Positions 28,069 to 39,373 of a DNA stretch of 64,000 bases are shown here, piece after piece. Within the stretch, counting starts at the first letter, position 1. Every line of letters starts with the position of its first letter. A program made the translations under genes and the position numbers. The DNA is taken from assembly GCA_018292915.2 (NCBI GenBank), contig JACVVK020000089.1, forward strand, positions 237,501 through 301,500, given 5' to 3'. Source of the DNA: Batillaria attramentaria (taxonomy: Eukaryota > Mollusca > Gastropoda > Batillariidae). Under the pieces are notes generated by a model, which was given only the letters and a program-made list of their open reading frames with translations, did not search any database and had not been told where the DNA came from.

Positions 28069-28239
28069 CTCCCCCCACCCGGCCCCACCCCCAGTCACGT
28101 GACTAATCGGTCGAGGTCGTAGAGGATCTAGTGTCATTGGTAGAACTTGGAGAGGGGAGAACCGGCAACAATAACAACAAAACAGACAAAATAACATGAA
28201 ATTTGGAGAAACAACTTTGTAGGACGGGGCCGTTCCTCT

Positions 28240-30710
28240 TTGTTACAGAATGTTACTGGGCATTTCTTGTCACATAACAGTTTATTCAAACTCTGTTGTG
28301 TTGGCGCACATGTAGCCTTTGATGATATGGGCCAATGGCCTGATATAATTATAAAAGTCGAGTGGAGTCAAGTCCACGCTCTCTCTCTCTCTCTCTCCAC
28401 ACCATCCCCTCTACCCTCCCCCATTCCCCATATCCATACCTGCTCCAGTTTCCCTCCCGTCCAGATCAACGTTTCAACTGAGAGGAATTGCAAGGAGTGC
28501 TTCATCCAGCCAGGTTGGTATTGGCTCATTATGCACTTAGTGGATTAGAATCATAATTCATCTGTTTGATCTATGATAGTTTGTTTATGCTTTATTATTA
28601 GGGCAGTTTCAGTCACTGAAACAATTAATGGCTAAATTGAGCACTCTGTACGTCTGACATTTTAGAGATTTAGGTAGCGTGTACAGCTAGCTGACTGCGT
28701 GTGTGCATTCCATTCTGAATATAATGCAAGAAACCGGAATATTCTCGGTTTCTTGGTTTACTAACAGTCCGACTGCAAAGACGCGTGGTATCATTTTGGA
28801 GTTTGCAAGCCGATTGGCGTGTGCGTGGCTGTGCTGCAAGGGCAGCTCGGAAAAGCGCTTTCTTTTTCGTAATTTTTTGCTTCAAACAAGGGAATTTAGG
28901 CAAAGTACAATGCCCTTAAATATGCATCAAAGGAATTATATAAAAAAACAACAACAAACAAACAACTTGAGAAATATGAACAGAAATTGAAATGAAAACC
29001 GACCGAAACTGAAACTCATTGTGAAAACTCTGCTCGTTAACACTTGGTATACATAGTCAGTTTCAGTTTCGGTCGAAATCAACAGACGAGTTTCTAGCAG
29101 CAAGTTGCACATGTATGTAGCTTCTCCATGCTCTGGTCATGCCTCAAGCGTGTACTTCATAGCACACTGAAGGGTCATGTCACGCTCTGTCTCTTCCTGC
29201 TGCTGGGCAAGTCTCGCGTCTCTCACTGGCCAGGATGCAGTGACTGCATGCACATGAACAGCAACGTCGTACTGTGACTACTCATCTCCTGCTGAGGCTG
29301 GTTGTCATGACAGCACGTTTTATATAAGAAGAAGAACAGTGCTTGGCTGTTGAGATCACCACCTCCACCCATCAGTTGTGAAATCCGAAGGAGAAGGCCA
29401 CTGCAACTGAAAATCATAAATGCCATTTTTTTGTTTTGTTTTGGAAAAGAGGTTAACACGCACCCACCCGTGAAGTTATATGTACTAACGATTATGTATG
29501 TCTGTGCAGTTACGTACAATTATTAAAGAAGATATATATGTGTGTGCCCATTGCTCCCAGCGTCAACAGCTGTAACCCAGGGGCTTGGTTATGCGTGTTT
29601 CTTGTGTGTGTATGTGTGTGTGCCGCTGCTGCTGCTGAACAAGGAGCTGCATGCATTTCATACACAATGCGTAAGTCCAAGCAAAAGTACTTACAGTTGC
29701 TTCATTCAAGGTGTACTGTGGATCAAACGTGATATACAGCATAGTGTTGAAGCTATCTCATCTCAGTACTGTATGGTTAAAGAGGTAGAAGCCTTGTTGG
29801 CTCACTTGTGAGATGGGTCAAGGTTATTCAAAAGGACAGCTTTTATATGTCTATCATCATTCCATGTTGGGCCGAGGTGCTAGTGGCCGACTTTGCAATG
29901 GGCCGAGTTGACGCTGAAAGCTGTGGCGCGCCGTGTCTATCGAGCTGCAACAAATAATAGGGCAGGTCGACAAAATTGACATGTTTTTGCCTACTAGCGA
30001 TAACGTTCTACTTTTTCATGACGACCGCAGAAATGGGTGAGACACTTGTGATCATGTTTCCCCTTCCGTCTTCATTGATCCTGTTCTCTATAAATAGTTT
30101 GCTTTGTATAGCTATCGGTGTACTAGATAGGTTTTCCAAATATCCTTTTGCGTCTTTCGATCAGGACAGAGACCAAACGGGTACGTCTTTTATTCTTTTG
30201 TGCCTTGACTTGGATGTGGTTTGTCACGGTTTCGATTTTTAAGTCCATGGCATACTTACTTACAGAGAAATAGCTCCAGGTCCTATGATAGGACCATATC
30301 ATTTCACCAGAGGTATGGCTGGAATTTGGGTCCATTTACAGTGCATGCTAATTAGTCAGTCGGCAACAGCTGTTGTTAGCGAATGGTCATTATTGTATGG
30401 CAGGGTACAAATTTACCAACAGGTGACAGTATTTCAGCAGTTTAACTACACAGAGCATACACACATTGTTTCAGTGCCACAGCACACAAGGTTTTAGTTG
30501 TCTGTGTGCGTCTGTACCAGGAGGATTAAAAACATTTTTAATGGACATGATAATGCAGGAAGAACAGAATCTGTATGCTACCGCTGTAATTTTACTTTTG
30601 TTTCATGAACTAGTACTTTAACTAAGTTAGAGTGTCTAGTCATGTGACATGTTTTCACTTGTGTAGTGTGCAGCAGTTTGAAGGTGTGTCAGTAGCTTTT
30701 TATGTTGCAG
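28240..30710. other. Non-coding DNA upstream of the PY-motif gene
   Basis: A 17-bp hairpin (arms at 29000-29016 and 29059-29075, CGACCGAAACTGAAACT). Two weak exon-like frames: 28456-28501 (NVSTERNCKECFIQP, between a good acceptor and a poor donor) and 30011-30180 (starts METLVIMFPL-like hydrophobic stretch, ends at GTACGT). Neither joins 30711 in an open frame, so they were not called. Confidence 0.35.
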
Positions 30711-30753
30711 GTGGCCATCCAATTAGTTAACAGGGCACAGCACTGGTGTGTGC

Positions 30754-31497
30754 ATGAGAGAATCCAGTGGGACACCGGACAGCAGCCACCCTGATGGATC
30801 TGATGATTCTTTAAATACATCACAAGTCATGGAACGAGTACAGCTGTGGAGGCGTGTGTGGCTGCGCTTGCAGCGAAAAAGCCACAGTCGGACTTACACA
30901 ATGGCCACACGTACACGCTCAGCACCAGAGAGGGGAGAACCACCACCTGCTCGCTACACTCTTGGCAGACGCCATTTCTCTTTCTTCAGCTTGAGTGTGG
31001 CGGCAGGGGTCAGCCTGCGACCCAAGTGTCTACTGGATGTTGACTGTACCAACTTGCTGATGGGGGGGAGCAACCAGTATGAAGACTTTTCCTCCACATG
31101 CTGGCTTGAGAATCATCTGCATCGCTTTGGCAGTCCGTCTCTCCCGCAGGTGAACAGTGAGGGACCCTCCACCTCGAACAACAGAGAAGGCAGCAGTTTT
31201 CTGGAACCCACAGCATCAAGCTCAGCCGGTGATACTTCAGATGACGTGCAGTCTGTAGACTCTGCGGACAGTGTGGGTTCCGGAAGCGGAAATGTTGAAT
31301 TTCATAATAACTTGAACGGTGATAACGGCAGTGTCATCAACCTACACAGATACCCATACATTGACCCAGACCTGAGTGTCGTGGAGCCGGTGCAACCCCC
31401 GCCATATGCTGATGAGCCACCACCCACGTACGAAGAGGCTGTTGCGGGCAACAGTCTCTTTGACGATATCTGTGACAACTCGGATTTCTTGTGGTAA
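30754..31497 (+). CDS. Uncharacterised PY-motif protein, intronless 247-codon frame
   Basis: I do not recognise this protein. The frame runs from ATG 30754 (in-frame stop upstream at 30724) to TAA 31495-31497. Residues 27-75 are basic (RRVWLRLQRKSHSR); 75-90 are weakly hydrophobic but too short for a sure membrane segment; 130-190 are serine, glycine and asparagine rich. The C-terminus has two PY motifs, PPPY (215-218) and PPTY (224-227, in PPPTYEEAV), then an acidic tail ending DFLW. PY motifs bind WW domains such as those of NEDD4-type ubiquitin ligases or YAP. A good acceptor (TTTTTATGTTGCAG, ending 30710) suggests a non-coding 5' exon. The next in-frame ATG is at 30829. The composition and the clustered motifs argue for a real gene; expression is unknown. 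Confidence 0.55.
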   Translation: MRESSGTPDSSHPDGSDDSLNTSQVMERVQLWRRVWLRLQRKSHSRTYTMATRTRSAPERGEPPPARYTLGRRHFSFFSLSVAAGVSLRPKCLLDVDCTNLLMGGSNQYEDFSSTCWLENHLHRFGSPSLPQVNSEGPSTSNNREGSSFLEPTASSSAGDTSDDVQSVDSADSVGSGSGNVEFHNNLNGDNGSVINLHRYPYIDPDLSVVEPVQPPPYADEPPPTYEEAVAGNSLFDDICDNSDFLW

Positions 31498-33192
31498 ATG
31501 AATGCTGACCAGGCGTGGATGCTTGTCTCAAGTTTCTTTGTTTCATTTTTCAGTGTAAGAGCAGCTGAAATTCATTGGGATATTTACCACACACTCACAT
31601 TATTGGTTCCTGGGTCAGGCACTGTGTGATAGGCAGAACTGCACGGCATCTAAACTCCTTGCTCCAATGGAAGGAATTGTCTAAGCTCAGAACTTGGCGT
31701 CGATCAAAATTTTTTTTAGACTGAACAGCAATTAAAAAAGTCATGCAATACAGGGTTTTCTTTTCCCCCTCACTTCCCATGAAGTCTGATGTGTTTTGTG
31801 AAATACTAACTGATATTATGTAGCCAACTTGTTGGTGAAGACTGTGTAGTGGTTTTGCCAAAGGGATTGTGTGTATTCTAAAATACTGCGGAGAGTACAA
31901 AGATGGAGATTTGTGGCATGGTGGACTATGGTCTGGAGTAAACAATGGTATCTCTCTCTCTCTCTCTCACAAGAATGTGGGCACTCATTGGTTATTGAAC
32001 TGTCATATAATATGGAAAATGCAAAATGGTATGCGTGGAAAGAATGGAGCAGTAATATTTGTGCAAAATAATACAGACTGTGATTTTTGTTGTTGTAAGA
32101 TTTGTCTAAAAACTGTTAAACTTTGGTACGTATGTCTATCATTCCACTCAAAATGATTTGAATCAAATCTACTTTATTATTTGTTTTAGGCAGTATACAT
32201 GTAATGATGTATGTATTCTCTGCACTGGTAGGTTGCATATATATACTGTGTGTGGATCAGTGTGAAAGAAAAAAGCACTATCAGACTTTGTGTGTTGATA
32301 GGTGTGTGTGTTTGGGGGTTCTTTGGTCGTCGTCGTCTTTTTTTTTTCTTCTTCTTCTTTTTTTTTTTTTTTTGGAGGGGGGGGGGGGGGGGGGGTCATT
32401 TGCTTAGTTGAGAATTTATGGCTTATACCTTATGGGTGCTTTTTCTCATCACTGGCAATTGATAATACTCTCTTTGTGACTGTGAACTCGGATACCTGGT
32501 ATATGTACTCATACACACTCTTTTTATTTCTCTGTTACTTGTATATTCAGCCAGCAATATATACACCGTACAATATAACAGCTAATATCTTAGATTTTTT
32601 AATTTAGATCACACCCTTTCCAATGTCTGATGTCATGCAGAATTTCAAATTTCTTACGGATAATGTGCATTTCATAAACAAAGGCTGCTTCTTACAGCAT
32701 TTTTACAGCTTATTTGTGGATGATGGGTAACTTCCTGCAGAGCGGTGTGTCGTTTGTACCTCTACTGCACTACTTGTGATGATCATCTGGCAACATTTTT
32801 CTGATCTGCTTGCTGTGATGGTTAGAGGGCAACATCACTGTATCACTATCAGCGCACATTATTCTGGCGATCTTAAGCAAGCAGTGACGTACATCCACAT
32901 TCATCCTTTCGTGGGTCCTGGGTAGGCTGGGCCCAGCTAGTGTATGTTATAAGCGAACGGTGCTGGTCACCAGGTCAATTCAGAACGTCACAGTGCCTTC
33001 CTCGAATGCTGAGACGCTATTTCAGGACTTGCGTGTTGCTGGCTGTAGAATAGGATGTGTTACTGTTGTTGTACATGTGTGATACAGCATTTTTATCTTG
33101 TGCCAGTAAATAGAACTGTGGTGCCTTGTATTCCATGTGGTCAAAGTTTTTTGTACGCATGCACATTATAGAGAACACATGGGAAATGTATG
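31498..33192 (+). other. Likely 3' UTR and flanking DNA of the PY-motif gene
   Basis: No reading frame of note. It contains a CT repeat near 31953, the T-to-G homopolymer block at 32338-32394 and AT-rich unique DNA. A possible polyadenylation signal AATAAA follows at 33682, after the AT-rich duplicated block. Confidence 0.25.
32338..32394. repeat. T-rich to G homopolymer block
   Basis: T/CTT-rich run followed by GGA and about 18 G. Confidence 0.85.
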
Positions 33193-33315
33193 ATGGTGTC
33201 ATGTATATATATCATTTCTTCTAAATATTAATGCATACACTATATATGTCAGTTTACACTCATCATCAAGTATAGTTACATGAAAAAGTATTTGTATGAT
33301 TACCACCATGGTGTG

Positions 33316-33352
<37 letters not shown>

Positions 33353-33578
33353 ATAACAAGATGGTGTCATGTATATATATCATTTTTGATGGTGTCATGT
33401 ATATATATCATTTCTTCTAAATATTAATGCATACACTATATATGTCAGTTTACACTCATCATCAAGTATAGTTACATCAAAGACATTACGGTAATGTAAT
33501 GTCTTTGGTTACATGAAAAAGTATTTGTATGATTACCACCATGGTGTGTGAATATATATATATGTTGATAACAAGATA
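33193..33578. repeat. Duplicated AT-rich block with (AT)n
   Basis: ATGGTGTCATGTATATATAT, CATACACTATATATGTCAGT, CATCATCAAGTATAGTTACA and TACCACCATGGTGTGTGAAT occur twice, at 33193-33360 and 33387-33578. The first copy has the longer AT run (33319-33348). The second has a 37-bp insertion at 33478-33514. Confidence 0.85.
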
Positions 33579-34529
33579 TGCTTGCAAGTGTACAGACGTG
33601 CCTAGAGTCTAAGTTTTTTTTTTCACTGATACATTCCAGGCAATTCTGGACTGCCACTGTTTTGTGTAGCAACACACAAGTAAATAAATGATGACTCAAT
33701 CTTGCTGGAACTACCAGTATGCATTGACACTACCGCAAATATTTTACCGCAACAGCTTCAAAAATCAGCCATAAAGAGTCAGCATTACAACACAACAGTT
33801 TTTGTGAACAGCCTGATTTTCCAGTGATCTGAAAGAAGTGTGTCTCATTTTTAAAACGTTGCAGACTTTGTATTTTTGATCACAAGGTAACATCATGAAT
33901 CTGAACTTACGCCGGTGTGTAGTAAGTGTGGAGAATAGCCATTTTTTGTACGTACGTCAAAAGCATGTGGCAAATTTTCATGCCTGATTTCATCTTGAAA
34001 GCGATAAAATTATACAGTTACACATACATTTGCATTCTTTTTATCCACGCCATTGTTGATGTCACGTTGACACGGTCATGGTCACTGCATATGATCACAA
34101 CCACACCACAGCATTGTCTTTCTCGAATTTCGTTTCGACTGAGAATGGTGTGCTGTGGTGCTTAAGTAAGAAAACTAAACAACATAAAAAAAACAAGAAC
34201 AAACCAAACAAACAAACAAACAACCCTAGGCTCTTTAGTTATTACTGTCTTGTTTCTGAAGCTGAAATCATTTTCTTACAAAATGTAAATGTAGAATATA
34301 TATATATTTGCATATTTTCAGAAAGTGTTGAATTACATTTAAATTGGTCTCTTGCAAATGCCAACACTTTTGCAGTCAGACCTGCCGTACTGATTCTGTA
34401 TTTTGATACAAGAAGACTACAGCTGCTTGTCAGTTCATATAAAACTTTTTTTTTTTTTTTTAAGCATCTTGTTCTCCTACGCTGCAGTTCATGGGCATAG
34501 TGACATTACTGTACACAGATGGAATCAGT
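33579..34529. other. AT-rich non-coding DNA
   Basis: Possible polyadenylation signal AATAAA near 33682. Nothing else recognised. Confidence 0.35.
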
Positions 34530-34542
34530 TTGTACATATCGG

Positions 34543-34715
34543 GGGAGCCGGGGTGGTCGAATGGTAGAGCGTTGGACTCTCAATGCTCGGGTCGTGAGTT
34601 CGATCCCGGCTGGGGCCAAATATTTGTGCTGGCTTTTTCATCGTTGCCCCGTCTTTGATATCATCATGTGGTGGAAAAGGACATATAAACCCCCAAACAC
34701 CCACCCCACCCTCCC
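34543..34715 (+). mobile_element. SINE-A, full length with 13-bp target duplication
   Basis: tRNA-like head: A box TGGTCGAATGGTAGAGCG, B box GTGAGTTCGATCCC. Body GGGGCCAAATATTTGTGCTG and GTGGTGGAAAAGGACATA; tail AACACCCACCCC. TTGTACATATCGG flanks both ends (34530-34542 and 34716-34728), showing target-primed insertion. Confidence 0.9.
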
Positions 34716-35208
34716 TTGTACATATCGGCGGCATGTATTATTGCATAAAGTATCATAAAGTGCACCAAACACTGACATAATACATGTACTGGTATCACTG
34801 ACAGGAATATATTTCAAATATTTGTTTATACTAACAGGAATATATATTTCAAATATATATTTGTTTATATTTTTTGAAGACCTTTGTTGTTTGTGTGTTC
34901 TATGTAAACAGTGCATCAGTTTTAAAGTCTTATATAGATCTACCAAATTTGATATTCTTCTGTCGTGGCAATATGCTGTGGTTGTACAGCATTCTGCAAG
35001 TTCTTTCATTCCGTGATAAACTAGTGATATTAGACTTCAACCTTCAAAGACATCATTCATTGCATTTTGTGTTAATGTCTTTCTCTTTGTGGTACCACTT
35101 GCTGTCTTATCTGCTATTCTGACTTTGCTGGTCGCTGTGTCATACCGCTGAAGAGAAAAAGATTTTTGCTGCCATTAGATGGATGTTTAGCCAGTGGAAA
35201 TTTGTGCA

Positions 35209-36040
35209 GGGTGCGTCCTCCATTTGAATGACCGTAGCATTGCAACATTTTAAAAAAGAATATTCTTTCTGTCTTTCCTTTTTCCTTTTTTTTTTTAATT
35301 TAAAAAACTGACCCACTACCAGGGTTCATCACGACGTCATCGTGGTACTTTGGCTTAACCTTTGTGAATAGCACAGGAGAAGTGTGCAGTGCATGTCATC
35401 ATGCGTTAATCTCAAAATCCAACGACTCAGCAGTTTCTCAATGATATATTGCTTACACAACTATGCAGGCTGAGTTTCATTTTCCTGGGTGCGTCCTCCA
35501 TTTGAATCACTGTAGCATTGCAACATTTTAAAAAAGAATATTCTTTCTGTCTTCCCTTTTCCTTTTTTTTTTTACTTTTTAAATTTTAAAAACTGACCCA
35601 CTACCAGGGTTCATCACGACATCATCGTGGTACTTTGGCTTAACCTTTGTGAATAGCACAGGAGAAGTGTGCAGTGCATGTCATCATGCGTTAATCTCAA
35701 AATCGAACGACTCAGGAGTTTCTCAATGATATTGCTTACACAACTATGCAGGCTGAGTTTCGTTTTCCTGGGTGCGTCCTCCATTTGAATCACTGTAGCA
35801 TTGCAACATTTTAAAAAAGAATATTCTTTCCGTCTTTCCCTTTTCCTTTTTTTATTTTTTTTATTTTAAAAACTGACCCACTACCAGGGTTCGTTACGAC
35901 ATCATCGTGGTATTTTGGCATAACTTTGTTTTGTGAATAGCGCAGGAGAAGTGTGCAGTGCATGTCATCGTGTGTTAATCTCAAAATCCAGCGACTCAAT
36001 AATATTGCTTACACAACTATGCAGGCTGTTTCTTTTTCCT
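35209..36040. repeat. Tandem array, three ~280-bp units
   Basis: Units begin GGGTGCGTCCTCCATTTGAA at 35209, 35487 and 35770 and share CTGACCCACTACCAGGGTTC and GGAGAAGTGTGCAGTGCATG. The pyrimidine-rich spacer varies. Confidence 0.93.
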
Positions 36041-36954
36041 GATTCTGTATAAATTGAAATTGTCTTTTCCTTAAAATCTTCCACCAGAGTTGTGTGGAAA
36101 GGATGCCCCCATAAGGAAACAAGGAAAACGTGCTCTGTCGGGGTGATCACCATTTCCTTGATTTGCCCTATGACACGAAGCAGCTCTAGTTGTTTGTTAG
36201 CGCATAATACCAGCAAGTGGGCAGAGATATCCTTTAAAACCTTTCCTGCCTTCCTCTGTGGGGATTACTTGTAGGTTTGAAATCGGGAATGTTTTCGCTT
36301 GATATTATACGTGTACCTCTCCAGATGTTTTTGTACTGTGGTGACTACATTAGACTCGCGTTACCTGCCCCTGGCGAACATCCTCTTTCGGAATTGTGGA
36401 AGTACGAACAGAACCACGCGCGGTGACGTTTATGCACAACAATAATGTTGCACAAAGTTTTGCAGACGCCGATGATGTGCCGTTTTGACGTTCTCAAATT
36501 ATTGTGTTGGGAGGTTTGTAGCGCCTCTCTTTCTTGTGCTGTTTCTGAGGTATTAAACCATCAGATTGAACGAGTACTGTTACGAGCATCACTAAAGTAC
36601 TATAATGATATGGCAGCACCATGTATTGTAACAGTTTGTGTGACTTGCTGTATGTGTGCAGTACTTACCACATGTACTTGTAGAGCATTGATGATACATG
36701 TGACAAACTGAATCAAACATTAAATAATTTAGTTCGGTTTGCAGACAGTCTGAAGACTCGATCAGAAAAAAAAAAAAATCGGACTCTCCCTCCTCCCTTC
36801 AGCTGAACTAATTAGAGATGCGAAAAACACAAGTACAGGGCATTTTGAAGTAATGATAAGAGTTCTTCCCCTTGCAGCAGTAGAGTTCTTGCTAGTGCAG
36901 TAGTACAGTCGGGTATCTTGCTACATTGTACAACTCTGCTTACCATAGCATAGC

Positions 36955-37003
<49 letters not shown>

Positions 37004-37739
37004 GCAACAGCATTTGCGAAGCAGTGGCCAGAGTGAGCGTATTCAGATATTATGTACATGTATGTACATGAGATTATGGATCTATTACTGTTTACGTTTC
37101 TAAGAGGTAAATATATTGGTTGTGATCCATACTTTAGTTTGGCAGTGCATGGCGTTTGTCATTACCCACTTATACTGAGTGGTTCTTGGTTCATGTGAGA
37201 CTCTTGATGACTTGAATGAAGGAAGATCCTCTCTGTATGAGTGGGTAATAATGATAACCATATACAATGTAAGTATGTACATTTTTTCCCTTTTTTTTTC
37301 TATGTAAAAATTATACTCTGGTATCTTTGAAATATGTCAGGAATGATGCCGTAGACGGCACACTATATTGTCAGTTACAATTAATTAAACCAGTATTTGT
37401 TCAAGTTTGTGTTTTGGGGTCATGCTTGCTCTGTCTCTGCCTCCCTCTCTCTAAGTCTGTTCTCTCTCTCTCTCTCTCTCTCTCTTTGTCTGTCTTAGTC
37501 TGTTTCAGACAGTTTGACTGGGACATTTCCAACATATGTCCAGCATGTGCAAGCACATAGTACACCAGTACTCTTTGTGCATAGTGTGAATAGTACATGT
37601 ATGCACTTTGCAAACACAAAGGTGTCTCTTGGTCTTATTGGCCAAAAAAAAAAAAGTACCTCTGTGGGCGTTTATTTAATGCGTTCATGAATGGGTGTAT
37701 ATGAATAGTGCTAGGGGAGGGAACCGTCCATACGACAAA
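36041..37739. other. Gene-poor DNA
   Basis: (GT)n at 36958-37001, (CT)n at 37450-37484 and an A run at 36766-36778. No exon recognised. Confidence 0.45.
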
Positions 37740-37925
37740 CATGCATTGAAGCAAAGCCGCCTCTGAGACAAGTATAATGTGAGGAATTCAAGCAACAACC
37801 CGCAGACACATGCTACGTTAGACGTCTCCGTAAGCAGATTTCAAATAGCACCAAAGAGCGTATCTTGGTGGCACCATGTAAGATAACCCGTGCTCCAGCA
37901 GGTTATCCACTGAGCCACCGGGGTT
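37740..37925 (-). mobile_element. tRNA-like SINE, another family
   Basis: Reverse strand begins GGTGGCTCAGTGGATAACCT then GCTGGAGCACGGGTTATC, a tRNA-like head with an A-box phrase, followed by a body containing GTGCTATTTGAAATCTGC. Only one copy seen. Confidence 0.45.
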
Positions 37926-38559
37926 AGTTTTAGCCAAGGATGGTTAGTAAAAGGTAGGTGGGATACAGCTGGAACGCACAAAGAAACTTATGTAAAGTCT
38001 CTATGGTCGACGGTGTTTGATCAGTGTCTGCAATTAACTCGACAAGTTCTACATAAGGAGCATTTCATGGATTTCCGTCGTGCTGCACATTCAGCGCTGG
38101 CGAAGCGTCCGGGTTCCATCGACTCGATTGATGCTGACACGCGCGGTTGCCACGGCCTCCATGTTGTTGACATGTGCGTCATAACAATAGCAACCGTGGC
38201 TAAACCCGTTCCACAATGAGGCATCTCCCACGGCTAGAATGCAAATTGTCCTCACACAAACTCAAACGCACACACATTTTCCACGATCAGTGTAGGACAA
38301 GAGACACGATATCGCTCGTATCAGATTGTGACTGTTCGTGACTGTGTTTCCGTGAAAATAGGCATGTCTCTGTGAAAACCAAAGTAGTCTGAACCACCCA
38401 TTAGCAAGTTTTCACTTGCCATCCACAGCGGAAAGAGGGTGTGCCCAAGTGAACGTTTGACATCCTGGTTTTATTGTCAGGTGTAAAACGCTTCAGTCTG
38501 CACCCTCTATCTCTTAAATTCCGATGTGGATCGGAGAATCATAAATCCTAGTGCTAGTG

Positions 38560-38767
38560 CCGTGTACAGCTAAGACCGCAAGGGGCCTGCGCGGTATTGT
38601 GAAACGGACTATAGCACGCGGCTGTATGTGGCGCGGAACATAGCGAAACTGTGCGGCAGAGCAGCAGACGATAGCTGTCCACGTCGTCAGCCGGAATTTC
38701 TTACCAGTGTATTACTTGTCTGTAAGACGAAATTTTATGAAGAGGTGACCAAGAGACAAAAGCCAAG
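38560..38767 (+). promoter_or_regulatory. Probable promoter/5' UTR of the kinesin gene
   Basis: The 200 bases before the kinesin start codon are richer in CpG (for example GGCGCGGAAC, CACGCGGCTG, CGTCGTCAGCCGG) than the AT-rich DNA around them and contain no retroelement that I recognise. There is no clear TATA box. A CpG-rich, TATA-less start region is usual for housekeeping-type genes. The transcription start was not located; exon 1 could also begin further upstream. Confidence 0.3.
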
Positions 38768-38781
38768 ATGCCGGAGGACTC
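38768..38781 (+). CDS. KIF28: Kinesin exon 1 (residues 1-5)
   Basis: Fourteen coding bases, ATG then PED and the first two bases of a serine codon, followed by donor GTAAGT. The short first exon is supported only by its exact phase fit to exon 2. Confidence 0.75.
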
Positions 38782-39316
38782 GTAAGTTTTGTTAAATTGT
38801 TCACAGAGTTTCGAACACAGAGTACGACATCTTAATTCGATCTAAGCTCGAGGGCTGGCTAACGGCTTCCATGAAATTGCCAGCACTGGCTACAAGTTGG
38901 CGTGCGTGCGAATGATCGAAGAGGCATATTCTGTGTAGGTTGAAATTCGAAGAGCAGTACAGTATATTCCTTTTTGTGGTGATTGACAGAGGGAAAAGGA
39001 ATCTTAATTTGCTATATGGTGTCGTCGTAACCCCCCCCCCCCCAACCCCCCTTTCGGCAGTGCTGCGGAAAAAAACAAAGCAACTGTACACAGGCATCTT
39101 AGATCGGTATTGTGCACGTCGAACATGAATGATTATGAGATATAATCGTCACTTTATATTCTTGAATTGTTTTCCCCAGGGTGAAGGTGGCAGTGCGGGT
39201 CCGCCCTTTCAACCAAAGGTAAGAGCTTAATTAGTACATGCACATCATAGTAATTATATGTATCACTCTCTCTCTCTTGCAGAAACAGTCCTGACACCTA
39301 CATATATATACGTGTA

Positions 39317-39373
<57 letters not shown>

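Noticed and set aside
28456..28501. Exon-like segment reading INVSTERNCKECFIQP
   Set aside because: Good acceptor but weak donor (GTTGGT), no phase-compatible neighbours and no family resemblance.
30011..30180. Frame starting MGETLVIMFPL with a hydrophobic stretch and ending at a GTACGT donor
   Set aside because: Looks like a signal-anchor exon, but all three joins to the acceptor at 30711 hit stops within a few codons and no other partner was found.
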